From contig JAHRBC010000001.1 of assembly GCA_022702545.1 (NCBI GenBank), positions 4,340,001 to 4,404,000 on the forward strand: 64,000 nucleotides of DNA, given 5' to 3'. Positions 12,221 to 22,995 of this stretch are shown here, in pieces (positions within the stretch are counted from its first letter, which is position 1; every line of letters starts with the position of its first letter). The position numbers and the translations under genes were made by a program. The DNA is from Phycomyces nitens. Its lineage: Eukaryota > Mucoromycota > Mucoromycetes > Mucorales > Phycomycetaceae. A model generated the notes under the pieces. The model saw only the letters and a program-made list of their open reading frames with translations. It did not search any database and was not told the DNA's origin.

Positions 12221-13552
12221 TTAGCGGCCAACAATGGCCATTTGGGCTGGAGCATAACGATCTCCAACAACATTGGCCTCATCAACCACCTTTCTCATCT
12301 CGGCTACTTCCTCGCTTGTCAGTACGACATCTCTGGCCTTGACATTTTCCTCCAGATTCTTGACTCTTCTTGTGCCAGGAATTACAATGAACTCGGGACC
12401 TTGGGCTAGAATCCATGCTAGAACATATTGGCCAGGTGTGACACCCTTCTTCTTTGCCAGAGCGGTGATATCATCGACAAGCTTGAGATTCTTGTGGAAG
12501 TTTTCAGGAGAAAATCGAGGCAGACCGCGTCTAAAATCATCCTGGTCCATATCATCAAGGCTTTTGATGCCACCTGTCATTAAGCCACGTCCCAAAGGAG
12601 AACTAGAGTTGTATGTTATTAGTATGTTTGATATTTGTTCAAGTATATTGACGGATATTTCATTTTAAACTTACTAGGTAACAATTGAAATGCCCAATTC
12701 ACGGGCAGTGGCAAGAACACCGTTGGTCTCGATATCCAGAGTCCACGGAGAATATTCCATCTGGACAGCAGTAATGGGGTGTACCTTGTGTGCCCGACGA
12801 AGAGACTCGGCAGAACATTCAGACAAACCTGATTATTAATACATTAGCACATTTTTTTTTATTAAAAATAATAATAATCGCAAGGATGTCTTACCAAGGA
12901 AACGGACGCGACCCTCTTTGACCAACTCGGCCATGGCTCTGACGCTATCTTCAACAGGACTTGAAAGGGCAGTTTGTGAGATTTGGGGGATTTTTTGTTT
13001 TGCAGAGAATAAAAGGCTCCAAGACACTTACACGTTGGGGTCTACGCGGTGCATGTAATACAGATCAACAACATCGACACCGAGATTCTTTTGGCTCTCA
13101 TCAAATGCTTTACGGACGGACTCTGGAGCACCACTGAAGCCACTGATGGCGCCAGATTCGTCACGAGAGAAGCCAAACTTTGTAGCCAAAAAGATTTTGT
13201 CTCTCTGAGTCTTTAGGACACGAGAAATAAGGCGTTCGTTGTGAGAGTTGATGCCATACACGTTTGCAGTGTCCCAGAATGTGCATCTACTTGCAGTGGT
13301 TAATGTATGAATCCAATTATAAATAAATAAATAAAGTACCCTAATTCGATTGCACGCTCAAGGGTCTTGATGCTCTCTTCATCGTTGGCCTCACCATAGG
13401 CACCACTCAGACTGAAATAAAGGTGAGTCTATGGTCTATTGATATATATATATATATATATATATCTGTCCTCTAATGACTTGCCTCATGCAACCAAAGC
13501 CAAGAGGAGGCACCTTTACGCCGGTCTTTCCGAGTTCTCTGGGCTGGGTCAT
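12221..13552 (-). CDS. Aldo/keto reductase (AKR, pyridoxal reductase-like)
   Basis: A six-exon model keeps frame: 13485-13552, 13340-13411, 13032-13286, 12895-12959, 12675-12828 and 12221-12602, giving 331 aa. The start is the ATG at 13552 ([20 protein letters not shown]). The catalytic tetrad of the family is present: Asp and Tyr in [10 protein letters not shown], Lys in FLATKFGF, His in YYMHRVDP. The NADPH-binding end is visible as YVLAWILAQ and [15 protein letters not shown]. Such enzymes reduce aldehydes or ketones with NADPH in the cytosol; the substrate is not determinable. Intron 1 (13412-13484) begins with GC (ATGAG|GCAAGT) and carries a TA microsatellite. A GT donor at that place would not give the conserved GCMSLSGAYG. 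Confidence 0.92.
13441..13466. repeat. (TA)n microsatellite inside an intron
   Basis: About 12 TA units lie in the middle of the 73-nt GC-AG first intron of the aldo/keto reductase gene. Confidence 0.9.
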
Positions 13553-14269
13553 ATTGAGGTTTGTAGGTTAAAGAGATGATGGTTGGTAATTGATCTTTAC
13601 GGTGGCCATTTATAGAGAATATATACATAGTCAGCTCATTTTACTATCGGCATGAATTGATGTCCAGTGTGTGTGTACACCCACCCCAAAAAGGTGTTTG
13701 ATTGGACCGGGTGGTTTATAGGCACGTAAAACTAAAAGGGAACGCGTAAGCCATTTCCTTTTAAGCTTGCAAGGTTAGCTTTCTGCAATATAATATAAAT
13801 GTATTGAATTCCATGGATTTTACAGATTTTATCTGTAAAATTACCAAACAAAAAACAATAATTCGCAGATATTTCTAAAAAAGATAACCTTTTTGAATTT
13901 GTAATCAATGGCAATATGATGCGATTTGATGTGAAATTTGATCACAGAATTTATCAATCTGGATCTGTATAACAAAATAATAATACTAATAATAATTTCA
14001 ATAATTCCAATATTTTCATATTATTATATATATATCATGCACTTTTATGAAGAAGAGGAAGAAGAAGAAGAAGATTACAAGAGTCAAGATATATGAATGC
14101 ATTCCAAAATACGCGCGTCTTTTTCAACACGACCCTCATATTGGGACAATAAGTTTCCTTTATTCTTCCTTTTTCTCTCGTTTTATTATTTTACCAATGA
14201 GTACATGTGTGGGGAGTAAGAAACGTAGACCTGTCATTAGGCTTTTCTTTTGAAGAAGAGACTATCAAA
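13553..14269. other. Intergenic, 5' of aldo/keto reductase, 3' of MADS gene
   Basis: AT-rich spacer that should hold the aldo/keto reductase promoter at its left end. It includes AAT repeats at about 13975-14000 and a GAA run near 14047-14075. No gene is supported. Confidence 0.5.
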
Positions 14270-15542
14270 CTACTTTTTTCCTGGAGCTGGAGCCATTCTT
14301 CTGGCTGGGTCCTCCATACCACCATGCTCTTGCTGTCTTGCCATCGAAGGTTCAGTGCCTGGTACAGAGCCATTTGACCAATAACCGCCATGCCCACCAG
14401 GTTGATGTTGCTGGTGGTGTTGAGGCATGTAGTGTTGCTGGTTATTATAAAACGCAGGAGAAGGTATTTGGCCATAAGGCTGTTGTTGTTGATGCTGTTG
14501 AGGCGAAGGCTGTTGGTGTTGTTGGTGTGGCTGGTGCTGCTGATGCTGCTGGGCCTGGTTTTGTGAAGGATGCTGTTGTTGCTGTTGCTGTTGCTGTTGT
14601 GTTGGCTGGGTTGGGTGCTGCTGGTAATGGCCAGGTGGAGGCGCATTCATATAGCCAGTATGACCATAATTGCCGTAAGAAGGTTGAGCTTGGTATGTCT
14701 GGGCAGGAGCAGCATTTTGCTCTTGAGAGGGAGGGAATGTAGGTGCCAATGGAGTCGAAGGCTCAACCTATACACATGAATGTAAATATAAAACCTCTGT
14801 TCTGACTCGCTATCCTCACTTCAATTCTTACCTTTTTACCATAGGGCTCCTTTTCCTTGTATGCAGTACGTGGAGATGGTTGGCCATTGCTATAGCCAGC
14901 CTCACTCTAATCCAACGTGTGAGTCTATGACGTTTGATTGGAAATACAAACATGTCCTTACTGCTGCTTCTTCAGAGGCTGGATCAGGTGCATTCAGACA
15001 AGCTTGAATCAAGTTCTTTCCTTCAGGTTTTGTAACCATTGGTTGCAGTTTGACTGTGGTGAATGTATAGACAAGACCTGTCTCGGAAACAACGAGCAGG
15101 AGTACCTGAGTGCCTGTTAGAGTACTCAACTCGTATGCCTAGACATCGCATGGTCATTGTTGATTAGAGCTTTCTGGTTTATTGACTCCAACACATTTTA
15201 CGTGCATGTGCGTCTTTGTTGTTGCTTCGTTTTTGGTTGCCAAAAAAAATGTTTTTTTGTTGTTGTTGTTGTTGTTTGTACCTTTTTCATGATTCCTGCC
15301 TTTCTTTTGGAAAAGGTAATGTGTCGTCGATTCTTGTCCTCAATGTATTCAATCTTGATCTTGCGACGACCTGATCGTCGGACAGGCTTATCTTCGCCAT
15401 CTTCAGAATCATCGCCCGAGTCATCATCTTCAGGATTCTTCTTGGGTTTTCTTGTCTTTTTAGCATTGGCTGGGATAGAAGTTGCAGAGTCCAAACCAGC
15501 GGACTGTGACAAGTGGGGGTCGTTCTGGTGAACTGGATTCAT
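14270..15542 (-). CDS. MCM1: SRF/MCM1-type MADS-box transcription factor
   Basis: A four-exon model keeps frame: 15282-15542, 14962-15138, 14832-14906 and 14270-14767, giving 336 aa. The first 50 residues are Lys-rich and acidic (EDDDSGDDSEDGED). The MADS box follows: RRKIKIEYIEDKNRRHITFS, KRKAGIMKK, then after an intron AYELSTLTGTQVLLLVVSE. This is the SRF/MCM1 class, which binds CArG-like boxes as a dimer and recruits partner factors in the nucleus. Exon 4 encodes a long Gln/His/Pro tail with an uninterrupted Gln run around 14575-14600, likely a transactivation or condensate-forming region. The intron at 15139-15281 holds GTT repeats. Just upstream of the ATG is a strongly strand-biased G/C tract. 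Class assignment is firm; orthology to yeast MCM1 is inferred. Confidence 0.93.
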
Positions 15543-15549
15543 GCCGCAA

Positions 15550-15665
15550 TGGGAAGGGTTGGTTAAGAAGTAAAAGGGAGAGGATGGGGGGAGGGAGAGA
15601 AAGGGGGGGGGAGGAGGGGGAGGGGGGAGGGGGGTGTGGGATGTGTGGGGGGTGTGGGAGGGTTG
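15550..15665 (+). promoter_or_regulatory. G-run tract upstream of the MADS-box ATG, possible G-quadruplex
   Basis: The plus strand has many runs of 3-9 G, separated by A or T, from about 15585 to 15661. It lies directly 5' of the MADS-box start (15542, minus strand), so the coding strand is C-rich here. The position fits promoter or 5' untranslated DNA. A regulatory role is inferred only from composition and place. Confidence 0.4.
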
Positions 15666-15935
15666 AAAGGGTACAGGATTTTAACCTAAAATGAGACGGT
15701 TTAAAAAAAAATTCCACTGTCTCAATTTTTTTTTTAAAAAAAAATACTGAAAATACAGATTATAATGTTTCAAAATAAATATAAATCAATGAATAGAATA
15801 TAATGGATGTCATGGCGACAGCCCCCCGCTCTCTCTCTCTCTTTTTTCTATTCTATAGATATCTCCAAACACCATGGCAACGAGGAATTGAATAGATAGT
15901 CTAGCACATTCTGCTTCTCAAATCACTCGTGGCTA

Positions 15936-16226
15936 ATGTTCATGTATCACACACACACACACACACACATTCACACACACATTCACTTTCCTAAACAAGT
16001 ATTCTCATCACTTTTAAGCACCCTCCCAGACAACCAGAAATATTTGGTGCTATCGATTATAGAAAGTGCCTCTAATGATACTCGTAAGTCAGTTGTGCAA
16101 AAAATGCTCGCTGCATATCTTGACAGGCTGACACTTGAATTCAAAAGTAAGCTTCATACATTCCATGGTCTGATGGAAAGTGAGATGAATAGACCAATAA
16201 ATAAATCAAAGCAAGGTCTAGCATAA
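15936..16226 (+). CDS. Short hypothetical frame, unrecognised
   Basis: A 96-codon frame begins in a CA microsatellite, so its start is doubtful. From about 15990 it encodes a helical, coding-like segment (FSSLLSTLPDNQKYLVLSII, then RKSVVQKMLAAYLDRLT). A good donor (ttcaaaa|gtaagc) lies near 16147. I do not recognise the protein. It may be one exon of a small gene or a gene relic. Confidence 0.25.
   Translation: MFMYHTHTHTHIHTHIHFPKQVFSSLLSTLPDNQKYLVLSIIESASNDTRKSVVQKMLAAYLDRLTLEFKSKLHTFHGLMESEMNRPINKSKQGLA
15944..15984. repeat. (CA)n microsatellite
   Basis: CA repeats interrupted by 'tt' and 'a'. It lies in the spacer between the MADS-box and velvet genes. Confidence 0.9.
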
Positions 16227-16994
16227 ATAAAGCCTGTTCAGACTCCCTTGACATTGTAAAGACGAGCCTCGGAAGCATGTAAAGGATCTGTCCAAGAGTC
16301 GAATTGCTTTCCAAGCTTTATAACAAACCATAATTCTGAATACTCGTACTCATGGCTGTTTTGGCCAATAGTGTCTTTTGCACCCAAGATATATATATAT
16401 ATATAAAGGGCATTTAGACTGTATGAAGATTGGGGGGAAATGAAAAGGATTCCTTTTTTCCATGGATTCTTTTTACGGAATCTCGAGGAAATTACTAAAT
16501 AAGGCAAATCAAAGAAGTTTTCTATTTCTATAAAAGGCATGTGCCTGTATTTATATATATTTTTTGGGGGGATAAGGACGTCACACAATAAGAGAAAGAG
16601 AGATAGAGATAGAGATAGAGAGAGGGGAGGGAGGGGGTGATTGTTAATTTTTTATTTTATTTGATGCACAGCCGCCTGCAGATGTCATTTTTTTTTATTG
16701 TAATTTCTTTGTATTTTTGAAAATGGATGTGATGTCTGATGAAAAAAAAAAAGAAAAAGGTGATTGTATAGGTTTTTTGTGTGTGTGTATAAATGTGTGT
16801 GTGCATGTTGTGTGTTGTAATAGTTGTTGTATGTGATGGAACGAGAAATTCGGTTTTCATTGTTTCAATATCAATACCAAATCAAAGCAAAAAATAAGTC
16901 AAAATCACCAAGTCAATTGCCCTTTTGTGAGTGTGTGTGTATATATATAGATGTGAGCGTGCGTGTATGTGTAGTGTGAATGTGCGTAGGCGTG
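16227..16994. other. Intergenic, microsatellite-rich, 3' of velvet gene
   Basis: Holds a TA run (16388-16405), a polypurine GA/G tract (about 16590-16637) and GT repeats (16778-16820). The minus-strand frame at 16238-16588 has no recognisable content. Confidence 0.5.
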
Positions 16995-18553
16995 CTAAGG
17001 TGAGTGGATAGTGTAAGGGCGATCTGGAGACGTCCGGAAGCCATCTCCTGGCCAGTCTTTGGAGTGGAGTGGAGGCAGAGTGGGTGGTGTGGGTCGGGTC
17101 CATACTGTACTGTCTCCTCCCAGGTTACTCATTGTGTGACTTGCTGACTCGTGGCTGGCCATTTCGTGGCTGAAAGAGTAATAGTTAAAGGAGTCCATGG
17201 GAGACTGCGGGGGAGGAAGGACACGGGCAGTGCTGTATGTGGAGATACTTGGAGATCCTGGAGGCGGTTTTGTGGGTGTGGGGTCCAGCAAAAGGTTTTG
17301 CATGGACATCCGACCATCTGCTCTAAAGTCGCGTGGGAGAAGACTCTCTGGCGGTGGAAGGACGACAGGTGAATCCGAATGAGAGGTTGCAAGCGCCCCT
17401 GATTGGCCAGAAAGTGTCAACAGTCGCTTTTCAGGTGGACCGCTTTCAGAGCGGGCTGACTCTCCAAACGAGGCCTCCCGAGCCTCCGGATCTTGAAGCG
17501 ACGGAATCCCTCGAGACTTGTCGCCAATAGTCGAGAACCGCCGTTTGCTATGGAAACCATGAGCCAATGGTGCACCAAGAAAATGAAAATGAAAATGAAA
17601 AACAAGGCCATACCTGCTGTCTGCTCCACGCGCTTCCTTTCGTATCCTTACCCTGACGCCCTGATCAGAGAAAGATCGCGTCAAAAAGGTAGATTCTAAA
17701 AAAAACAAAGGTGAGACAGGCACCAAAACCAAAGGTGATTTACCTGACATGCCAGGAAAAGCTACGCTGTGGATGAGTATTTAAGATTACATGCGAATAT
17801 GTATTATTCATAGTTCAACGTACATTTTGGAGAATAGACCTGGAATGTCTTGGACATTACTGAGCTGAGCCGGTGAACAAGAGATCTTTTTGGATTTTGT
17901 TAGTCTGGAGCCAGGCCTTACACACCACTCACCCTTTCATCTCAAAGAGTGTGAATTTGAGTTTATAAAACCCTTCCAAACGGACACTAATATCCGCAAA
18001 TACAAAAAAGCCGCCATCTCAAGAGGAATATTTTTAGCCTTTTTGTATTTTCATTTTCAAAAAGAAAAACTGAAAGAAATACCTTTGTTATCGACATCCT
18101 TTAATTTGTGGAGCGATTGGACCATCTGGCCAGCGGTTGTCCTGTTGCCGTTCATAAAGTCTAGATCGCTTTCGGTTTTTGGGTCTGTGAGGGTCGCATA
18201 GACAAAGAGATAAGGGTTGTAGAGCAGGGTTGGACTAGAGAAACAGGTAAATGAGAATATCAAGACAAAATGGTAGACGTACTCGTCTGTTGGGGAGCTA
18301 AACACGAGCTGGAGGATGGGCGGAGGATCTATTGGGCGTCTGTCAACTGTGGTTTGGATTAGAAAGATATTCTGGAGAGCCTGCGCCAAACCTTTTTCTT
18401 TGAAGCTGCAGAGACGAGCCTTTTGGGGTTCCTGACGGACGACGATATGATATCTAGGGAAGCTTGTGAACAACAATTATCATGGCAGAGGTTTGTTATG
18501 ATTTACGTTGGAGTGAGGGTGGGCGATGGTAATGTGCTGGCGGTCATCGTCAT
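16995..18553 (-). CDS. Velvet-domain regulatory protein
   Basis: A nine-exon model keeps frame: 18507-18553, 18392-18453, 18283-18346, 18083-18234, 17933-18017, 17824-17885, 17744-17761, 17614-17695 and 16995-17547, giving 374 aa. The start is the ATG at 18553. Velvet signatures occur in order: YHIVVRQEPQKARLCSFKEK, RRPIDPPPILQL, NPYLFVYATL, GFFVFADISVRLEGFYKL, FQVYSPKSFPGMSEST, FLTRSFSDQGVRVRIRK. Velvet proteins (VeA, VelB, VosA, VelC) bind DNA as dimers and couple development with secondary metabolism in the nucleus; VeA works with LaeA. Velvet proteins carry no enzymatic site. The C-terminal third is Pro/Ser-rich and looks disordered. Exon 7 is only 18 nt. I cannot tell which velvet paralogue this is. 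Confidence 0.93.
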
Positions 18554-21400
18554 GATTCTAATTGTAATATGGCTTTTTTTTAATATTTTACCCAGAGAGT
18601 GGCATACGAAAAAAAAAGGTGTTGGAAGCTTGTTTCTGATAATAAGGAAGAAGAGAAAGAAGGAAGAAGAAGAAGAAATATCGAAATTTAATACAAGTCG
18701 TAAAAATGGATAGATGAACTCTGGAATATTTGAAGATTATAATAGGGATAGAATAGAATAAATAAATAATAATAAAAATAATAAAAAGGACAATAATAGT
18801 CTGTCCCAGATTTATAAAGCAAGGGGCCCGAATTCTTGGGTACAGCCATTTGGGTTGCACTCAATGACGATACTGGCCAGCTCACCCGAACCTGTATGGA
18901 TATGATGGCCAAACCACTAGCCCAGGCTTCCTACAGACGTTGTGCCCTCTTGTAAACACTGCCAAGAAGAATTATTCTTGCTTTGATTCTTGGGATCTCT
19001 ATGTTTTCGGTGTTTTATTTTCAGCTACAGCTGGTCTCATTTTGTTACCTAGGCAACAGAACCCGCGGTACGGGCTGATTCAAAAAATAAAAATAAAAAA
19101 ATAAAATAAAATAAAAATAAAAATAAAATAAAATAAAATAATTAGTAAATAAAAACAAGCACTCTTTTGGTGCAGCAGACTGGCCAGTATTGCAGGACCA
19201 GCTTAGATTGACTATCTTTATTTTATTTTAAAAATAAAGCTCTTAATCATGTTCCGGCTTGTTTATTCCCCCTATTCTTATTTGATTTTTAATTATCGGT
19301 GAAGCCGGGGAGCTAAAACAAAAAGGCTGTCCAGGTTGCAGTATATGGACTCTCAGACTCACTTGGACTGAAAGTATTTAGAGAGAGAAATTTAAATATT
19401 AGGCTGTGATTTTTGATGCAATAAAGAAAAAAGTATTTCGAGTTGCTCAGTCAAAACACAGAAAAATACCTTTTAAAAATGCAATGGTATTTGACCATGC
19501 CAGACTCAAGTCTACGAGTCTCGCATTCTATCCAATAAAGACTCTTTAAAATTGAATATTTCCAATTTGAGCACCTTTTTTTTTATCAGGTCAGAAAGCC
19601 AATAAAAACGATTTGTGCATTTTATGTCAGGAACTGATCTATACATGGAACAGGAGAGGAGAAAAGACAGAGAGTTGCAGATAGATTCCTTCATTAAAGG
19701 TCTGGTTTGTTTGGTCTTTCTATTGATCAATATCAAAGGTCGTTTATATACTTTTTTATTTTATTTTTAGCAATGTTTCTTTAATGAGATTAGTTTTTTG
19801 GGAACAATATTTAGATGTGGGTCTGATTGTATTATTTTAGGGACCCGATTGGTGGTTACTGACAGTACATGTATTGATACTTTGGGGAAAGAGAAAGTAA
19901 AGCACAAAATATTGAATTTTGAAGATCAGGGCAAAAACACTTTGAACAATAGATACTCCAAAGACGAATCAAAGAAAGCCGACATTTTTATTTTCTTTAT
20001 AGAAAAAGCGATCCTCGAGGTTCCAGGGACAGACTATGCTTCCTCCTAAACCATTCTATGTTATGCCGCAGCCAAACTAGTCTTAGTATAGAGTTTTCTG
20101 GTTTGTTCTCCTTGGAGGTAGAGTCAGTAATTGACTGAGTAGATTGCTTTGGTGGCCACTATATTTCACGGCAGGACAAATTAACACGGCAAAATTAAGT
20201 CCGGTTTGTCATTGAGACATTGTGATGTTGAAGTTTGTTTAGTTGGTGTATTAACAATAGATTTTCTTCTTTTTTCACGGTTGCGCTTTAAAAAGCAAGA
20301 GAGCTGGTACAGGACCATGGTGCTCAAAGGAGAAACTACCTTTAAATCAATTTAGTACCAAGCACAACATGAAACCATTGTCAAAGTTTTCAAAAAAAAA
20401 ACAAGTTGAAATTTACATCTCAAACGTCATGCATTCAAACAGAAAGAGTGCTTTGAATATGATTTTTCAGGAGAACGTTTCTAGAGATTAGCAGAAAATT
20501 GACGAAAGAGGACAAACGGATTGAATGGTTGTATTTTATGCATATAGCCTTTCAGTAGAGGCAATGAAGAGCCTTGCTGGATTTAATGGTCAGTAACATT
20601 CAAACTGTTTCTTGCCGAGAGTTACCATCAAACCATATGTTGCATTACAGAATCTTACATTAAAGAACATCGAGTATTGGAAATGCATGTTCAGAAATGA
20701 CATTATCATTCAAGAAATCTGCGATCCTTAAGAAAATGTATCCAACCTACTATCTTTGGAAGTTTGAGCTGCAAGTACTTGGGTCTCTTGAGCAGATAGT
20801 ACAGCACATGAATTGGCGGAAATCCCTCTGGAAAATCAATGGAGAAAATGCCCAAGACTACTTGAAGGAAAGAGATATACACTGCAATTCAAGCAAGGAC
20901 AAATTGGGAGGGGGCTTTTTTTTTGTGAATAATCAACGAGAATATTAAAAGAGCAACGAGGAAAACTAGGAATATATCGTTGGATAAAATTAGATTTCAT
21001 TTAAAATAGAAAGCGCATACTTTTATTAGATCAATTACCATTATAAATATGTTTTTTAAATATTGTTGCTCTAAAGTCTTGCAGCAATAATGGGCTCGGT
21101 ATATTCAGTTTCTTGATTCATATAAAAAAAACCATCAAATCCACTATCCAAAAATACTTCAAATAAGCATGAAATCCGATTTTTTTTTGTTTCCAATTCA
21201 AGTATTTCCTCATTCCTAATCCAGTAAAATTCGAATCGTCTAAAGTTACTATATTTAATTCATAAATACTTTTTATGATACAGTCCAATATTAAACAAAA
21301 TTAACATTTAATTATTTAGATGATGAGAAATATTAACGATTAGGCCGTTTAGTTTCTAGAGACAATTCTTATTGATAAAGTTAAAGACGTATTTCAATAT
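18554..21400. other. Gene-poor AT-rich region
   Basis: An AAAAT/AAAT repeat block lies at about 19083-19142. Short frames at 19798-20049 (+) and 20697-20948 (+) have no recognisable motif and lack splice support. The left end should contain the velvet promoter. I see no supported gene. Confidence 0.45.
19083..19142. repeat. AAAAT/AAAT low-complexity repeat
   Basis: About 60 bp of A-rich units with interspersed T, on the plus strand. Confidence 0.85.
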
Positions 21401-21414
21401 TAAAATAAACTATT

Positions 21415-21895
21415 ATCCAGTCCTTTTTGAACTTTGCTCTCGAACCATTCCTTCTTATGATTTACCTCGCCCAACTCACATCCTCCACTCACTTTGAAAG
21501 TACTGGCATATGCCAATGACGCCTTTGTCTGCTTACCCAACCCTGAGGGTCTCACTCGATTACATCACCTACATTATAACTTGGCCTCCAATGCTCGTCT
21601 CAATATGCATAAGACGCATGCCATCTCTCTTTCTCTTTCTGGTGATCTCCACCATCACTGGGAAGCTCCTTTGCAACAAGCTAGCATCACGTCCTGGTAT
21701 GATCAACCTTTGCTCAAACCTGCCATTTCCCTAGGCTATCCCTCCATTATATCCCCTGTTCAACATAACCATGCCGAAACCCAACTGCTCATCAGTATCC
21801 TTACCTCCCTCAACATTCGCTCCCAACGCTTTATTTTTATCTGTGATCGATCAACGATTGTTAGCACTCTCATTCTCGGCACTCTCTGATATCCT
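21415..21895 (+). mobile_element. LINE (non-LTR retrotransposon) reverse transcriptase relic
   Basis: The first frame reads FLNFALEPFLL, matching the palm segment before the active site. After a frame change near 21490 comes KVLAYANDAFVCL, the YxDD active-site block with Asn in place of the first Asp. It continues with ASNARLNMHKTHAISLS and SLGYPS, typical of fungal LINE reverse transcriptases. Only about 160 codons remain; neither endonuclease nor 3' end is present. The copy is truncated, frameshifted and changed at a catalytic residue, so it is inactive. Confidence 0.7.
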
Positions 21896-22995
21896 TTGCC
21901 TCGTCTGGTTCCCTGTTATTTTCTTTAAATTGCTTTAATTTATGGTCAGTAAATTCATCAAACACAGAGTTTGGGGAGAAATACGCCAAGTATTGAGTGC
22001 AAAGACATCTCAGGATTCAAAATCAACAGACAATTGAATGGCTCAGCCAAATCACATATAATGAGATAATAAGACTTGGCAAACAGGCTCATATTACTTT
22101 TATACTTTAATGAATGTCGATCCAGAACAGTTCAAGCCATTGATGTTCTAAATCACTTGGGCCTCCAACTGTAATAAAGTTTAATGAGCCAGCAGAGGAT
22201 TCTGAAGACGAAAGTGATACTGAAAGTGATACCGAAAGTGATACTGAAAGTGATATCAAGGATGCTGGTTTTATGGAATCGCAAGGTATATCAAAATTAT
22301 TCGCCGAGCAGGGACTGACCAAAGATCCCAAAACATACCAGGACAGATGTATAGACAAGAATTTATGACTTTAATATATAATCAATAACTTTGTTACCCA
22401 ACTACTTTATATATTTCCAACTAGCCAAGTATTATTATGTGAATTCAATTTTTTTTTTTTACATTGTCTGACTATAAAAAATAAGAAAAGGATCTGGGTC
22501 TTTTTATATAAAACACTAGGGCTCAAAATACCCCAAGTATTTAATTTTAAGCAGAGAGAGAGAGAAAAGGGAATACTTTTGGGATAAATTCGGAGTTTGA
22601 ACAAGTTTTCCTTGAGACCCAAGGTCAGACTGTATGTATTTCATAATAACAATCATGATAATTTTGATCAAATCTAGGCAGAATTGAGGATGTCTAGCAT
22701 AATTCTTCCAAGAACATTTCCCTTTATTCCCTCATACTTGACCTGGCCTTTCAGTTCCCAACAAACTTCCAGTGAGATATATAAACCCATTCAGAATCCT
22801 TATTTTTTTACCCCGCCTTTTACCATATCATAGTCTCCAAGAAACCAATCGGAAAAAGTATTGCTTTTCTTGGTATCACCATCAATTCCCCGAAAGGAAA
22901 CCTTTTTGATATAAACATCCAAACGACCTTTGGATTCTTTTTTTTTGTTTCCTTTTTTCTTTTGCAAATACTTTTTGCACAGATCTTGAAACACA
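21896..22995. other. Intergenic with a short coding-like repeat tract
   Basis: Mostly AT-rich. On the plus strand, around 22180-22368, a frame reads NEPAEDSEDESDTESD and so on, then GFMESQGISKLFAEQGLTKD, ending in a stop. The frame is interrupted upstream by stops, so this is probably a gene remnant. The right end should hold the FGGY kinase promoter. Confidence 0.4.
22208..22258 (+). repeat. Four imperfect 12-bp tandem units (GAAAGTGATACT-like)
   Basis: Units differ by one or two bases and encode repeated Glu-Ser-Asp-Thr in the plus frame. They lie within a decayed coding-like stretch. Confidence 0.85.

Noticed and set aside
14191..14646. 151-codon minus-strand frame overlapping the MADS-box tail
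   Set aside because: Shifted reading of CAG/CAA repeats giving Asn/Ser runs; the spliced Gln frame joins the MADS domain cleanly.
14338..14742. 134-codon plus-strand frame opposite the MADS-box tail
   Set aside because: It is the reverse complement of the Gln/His repeat and encodes only Val/Ala low complexity.
16657..16860. 67-codon minus-strand frame rich in His/Thr
   Set aside because: Created by GT/CA microsatellite sequence.
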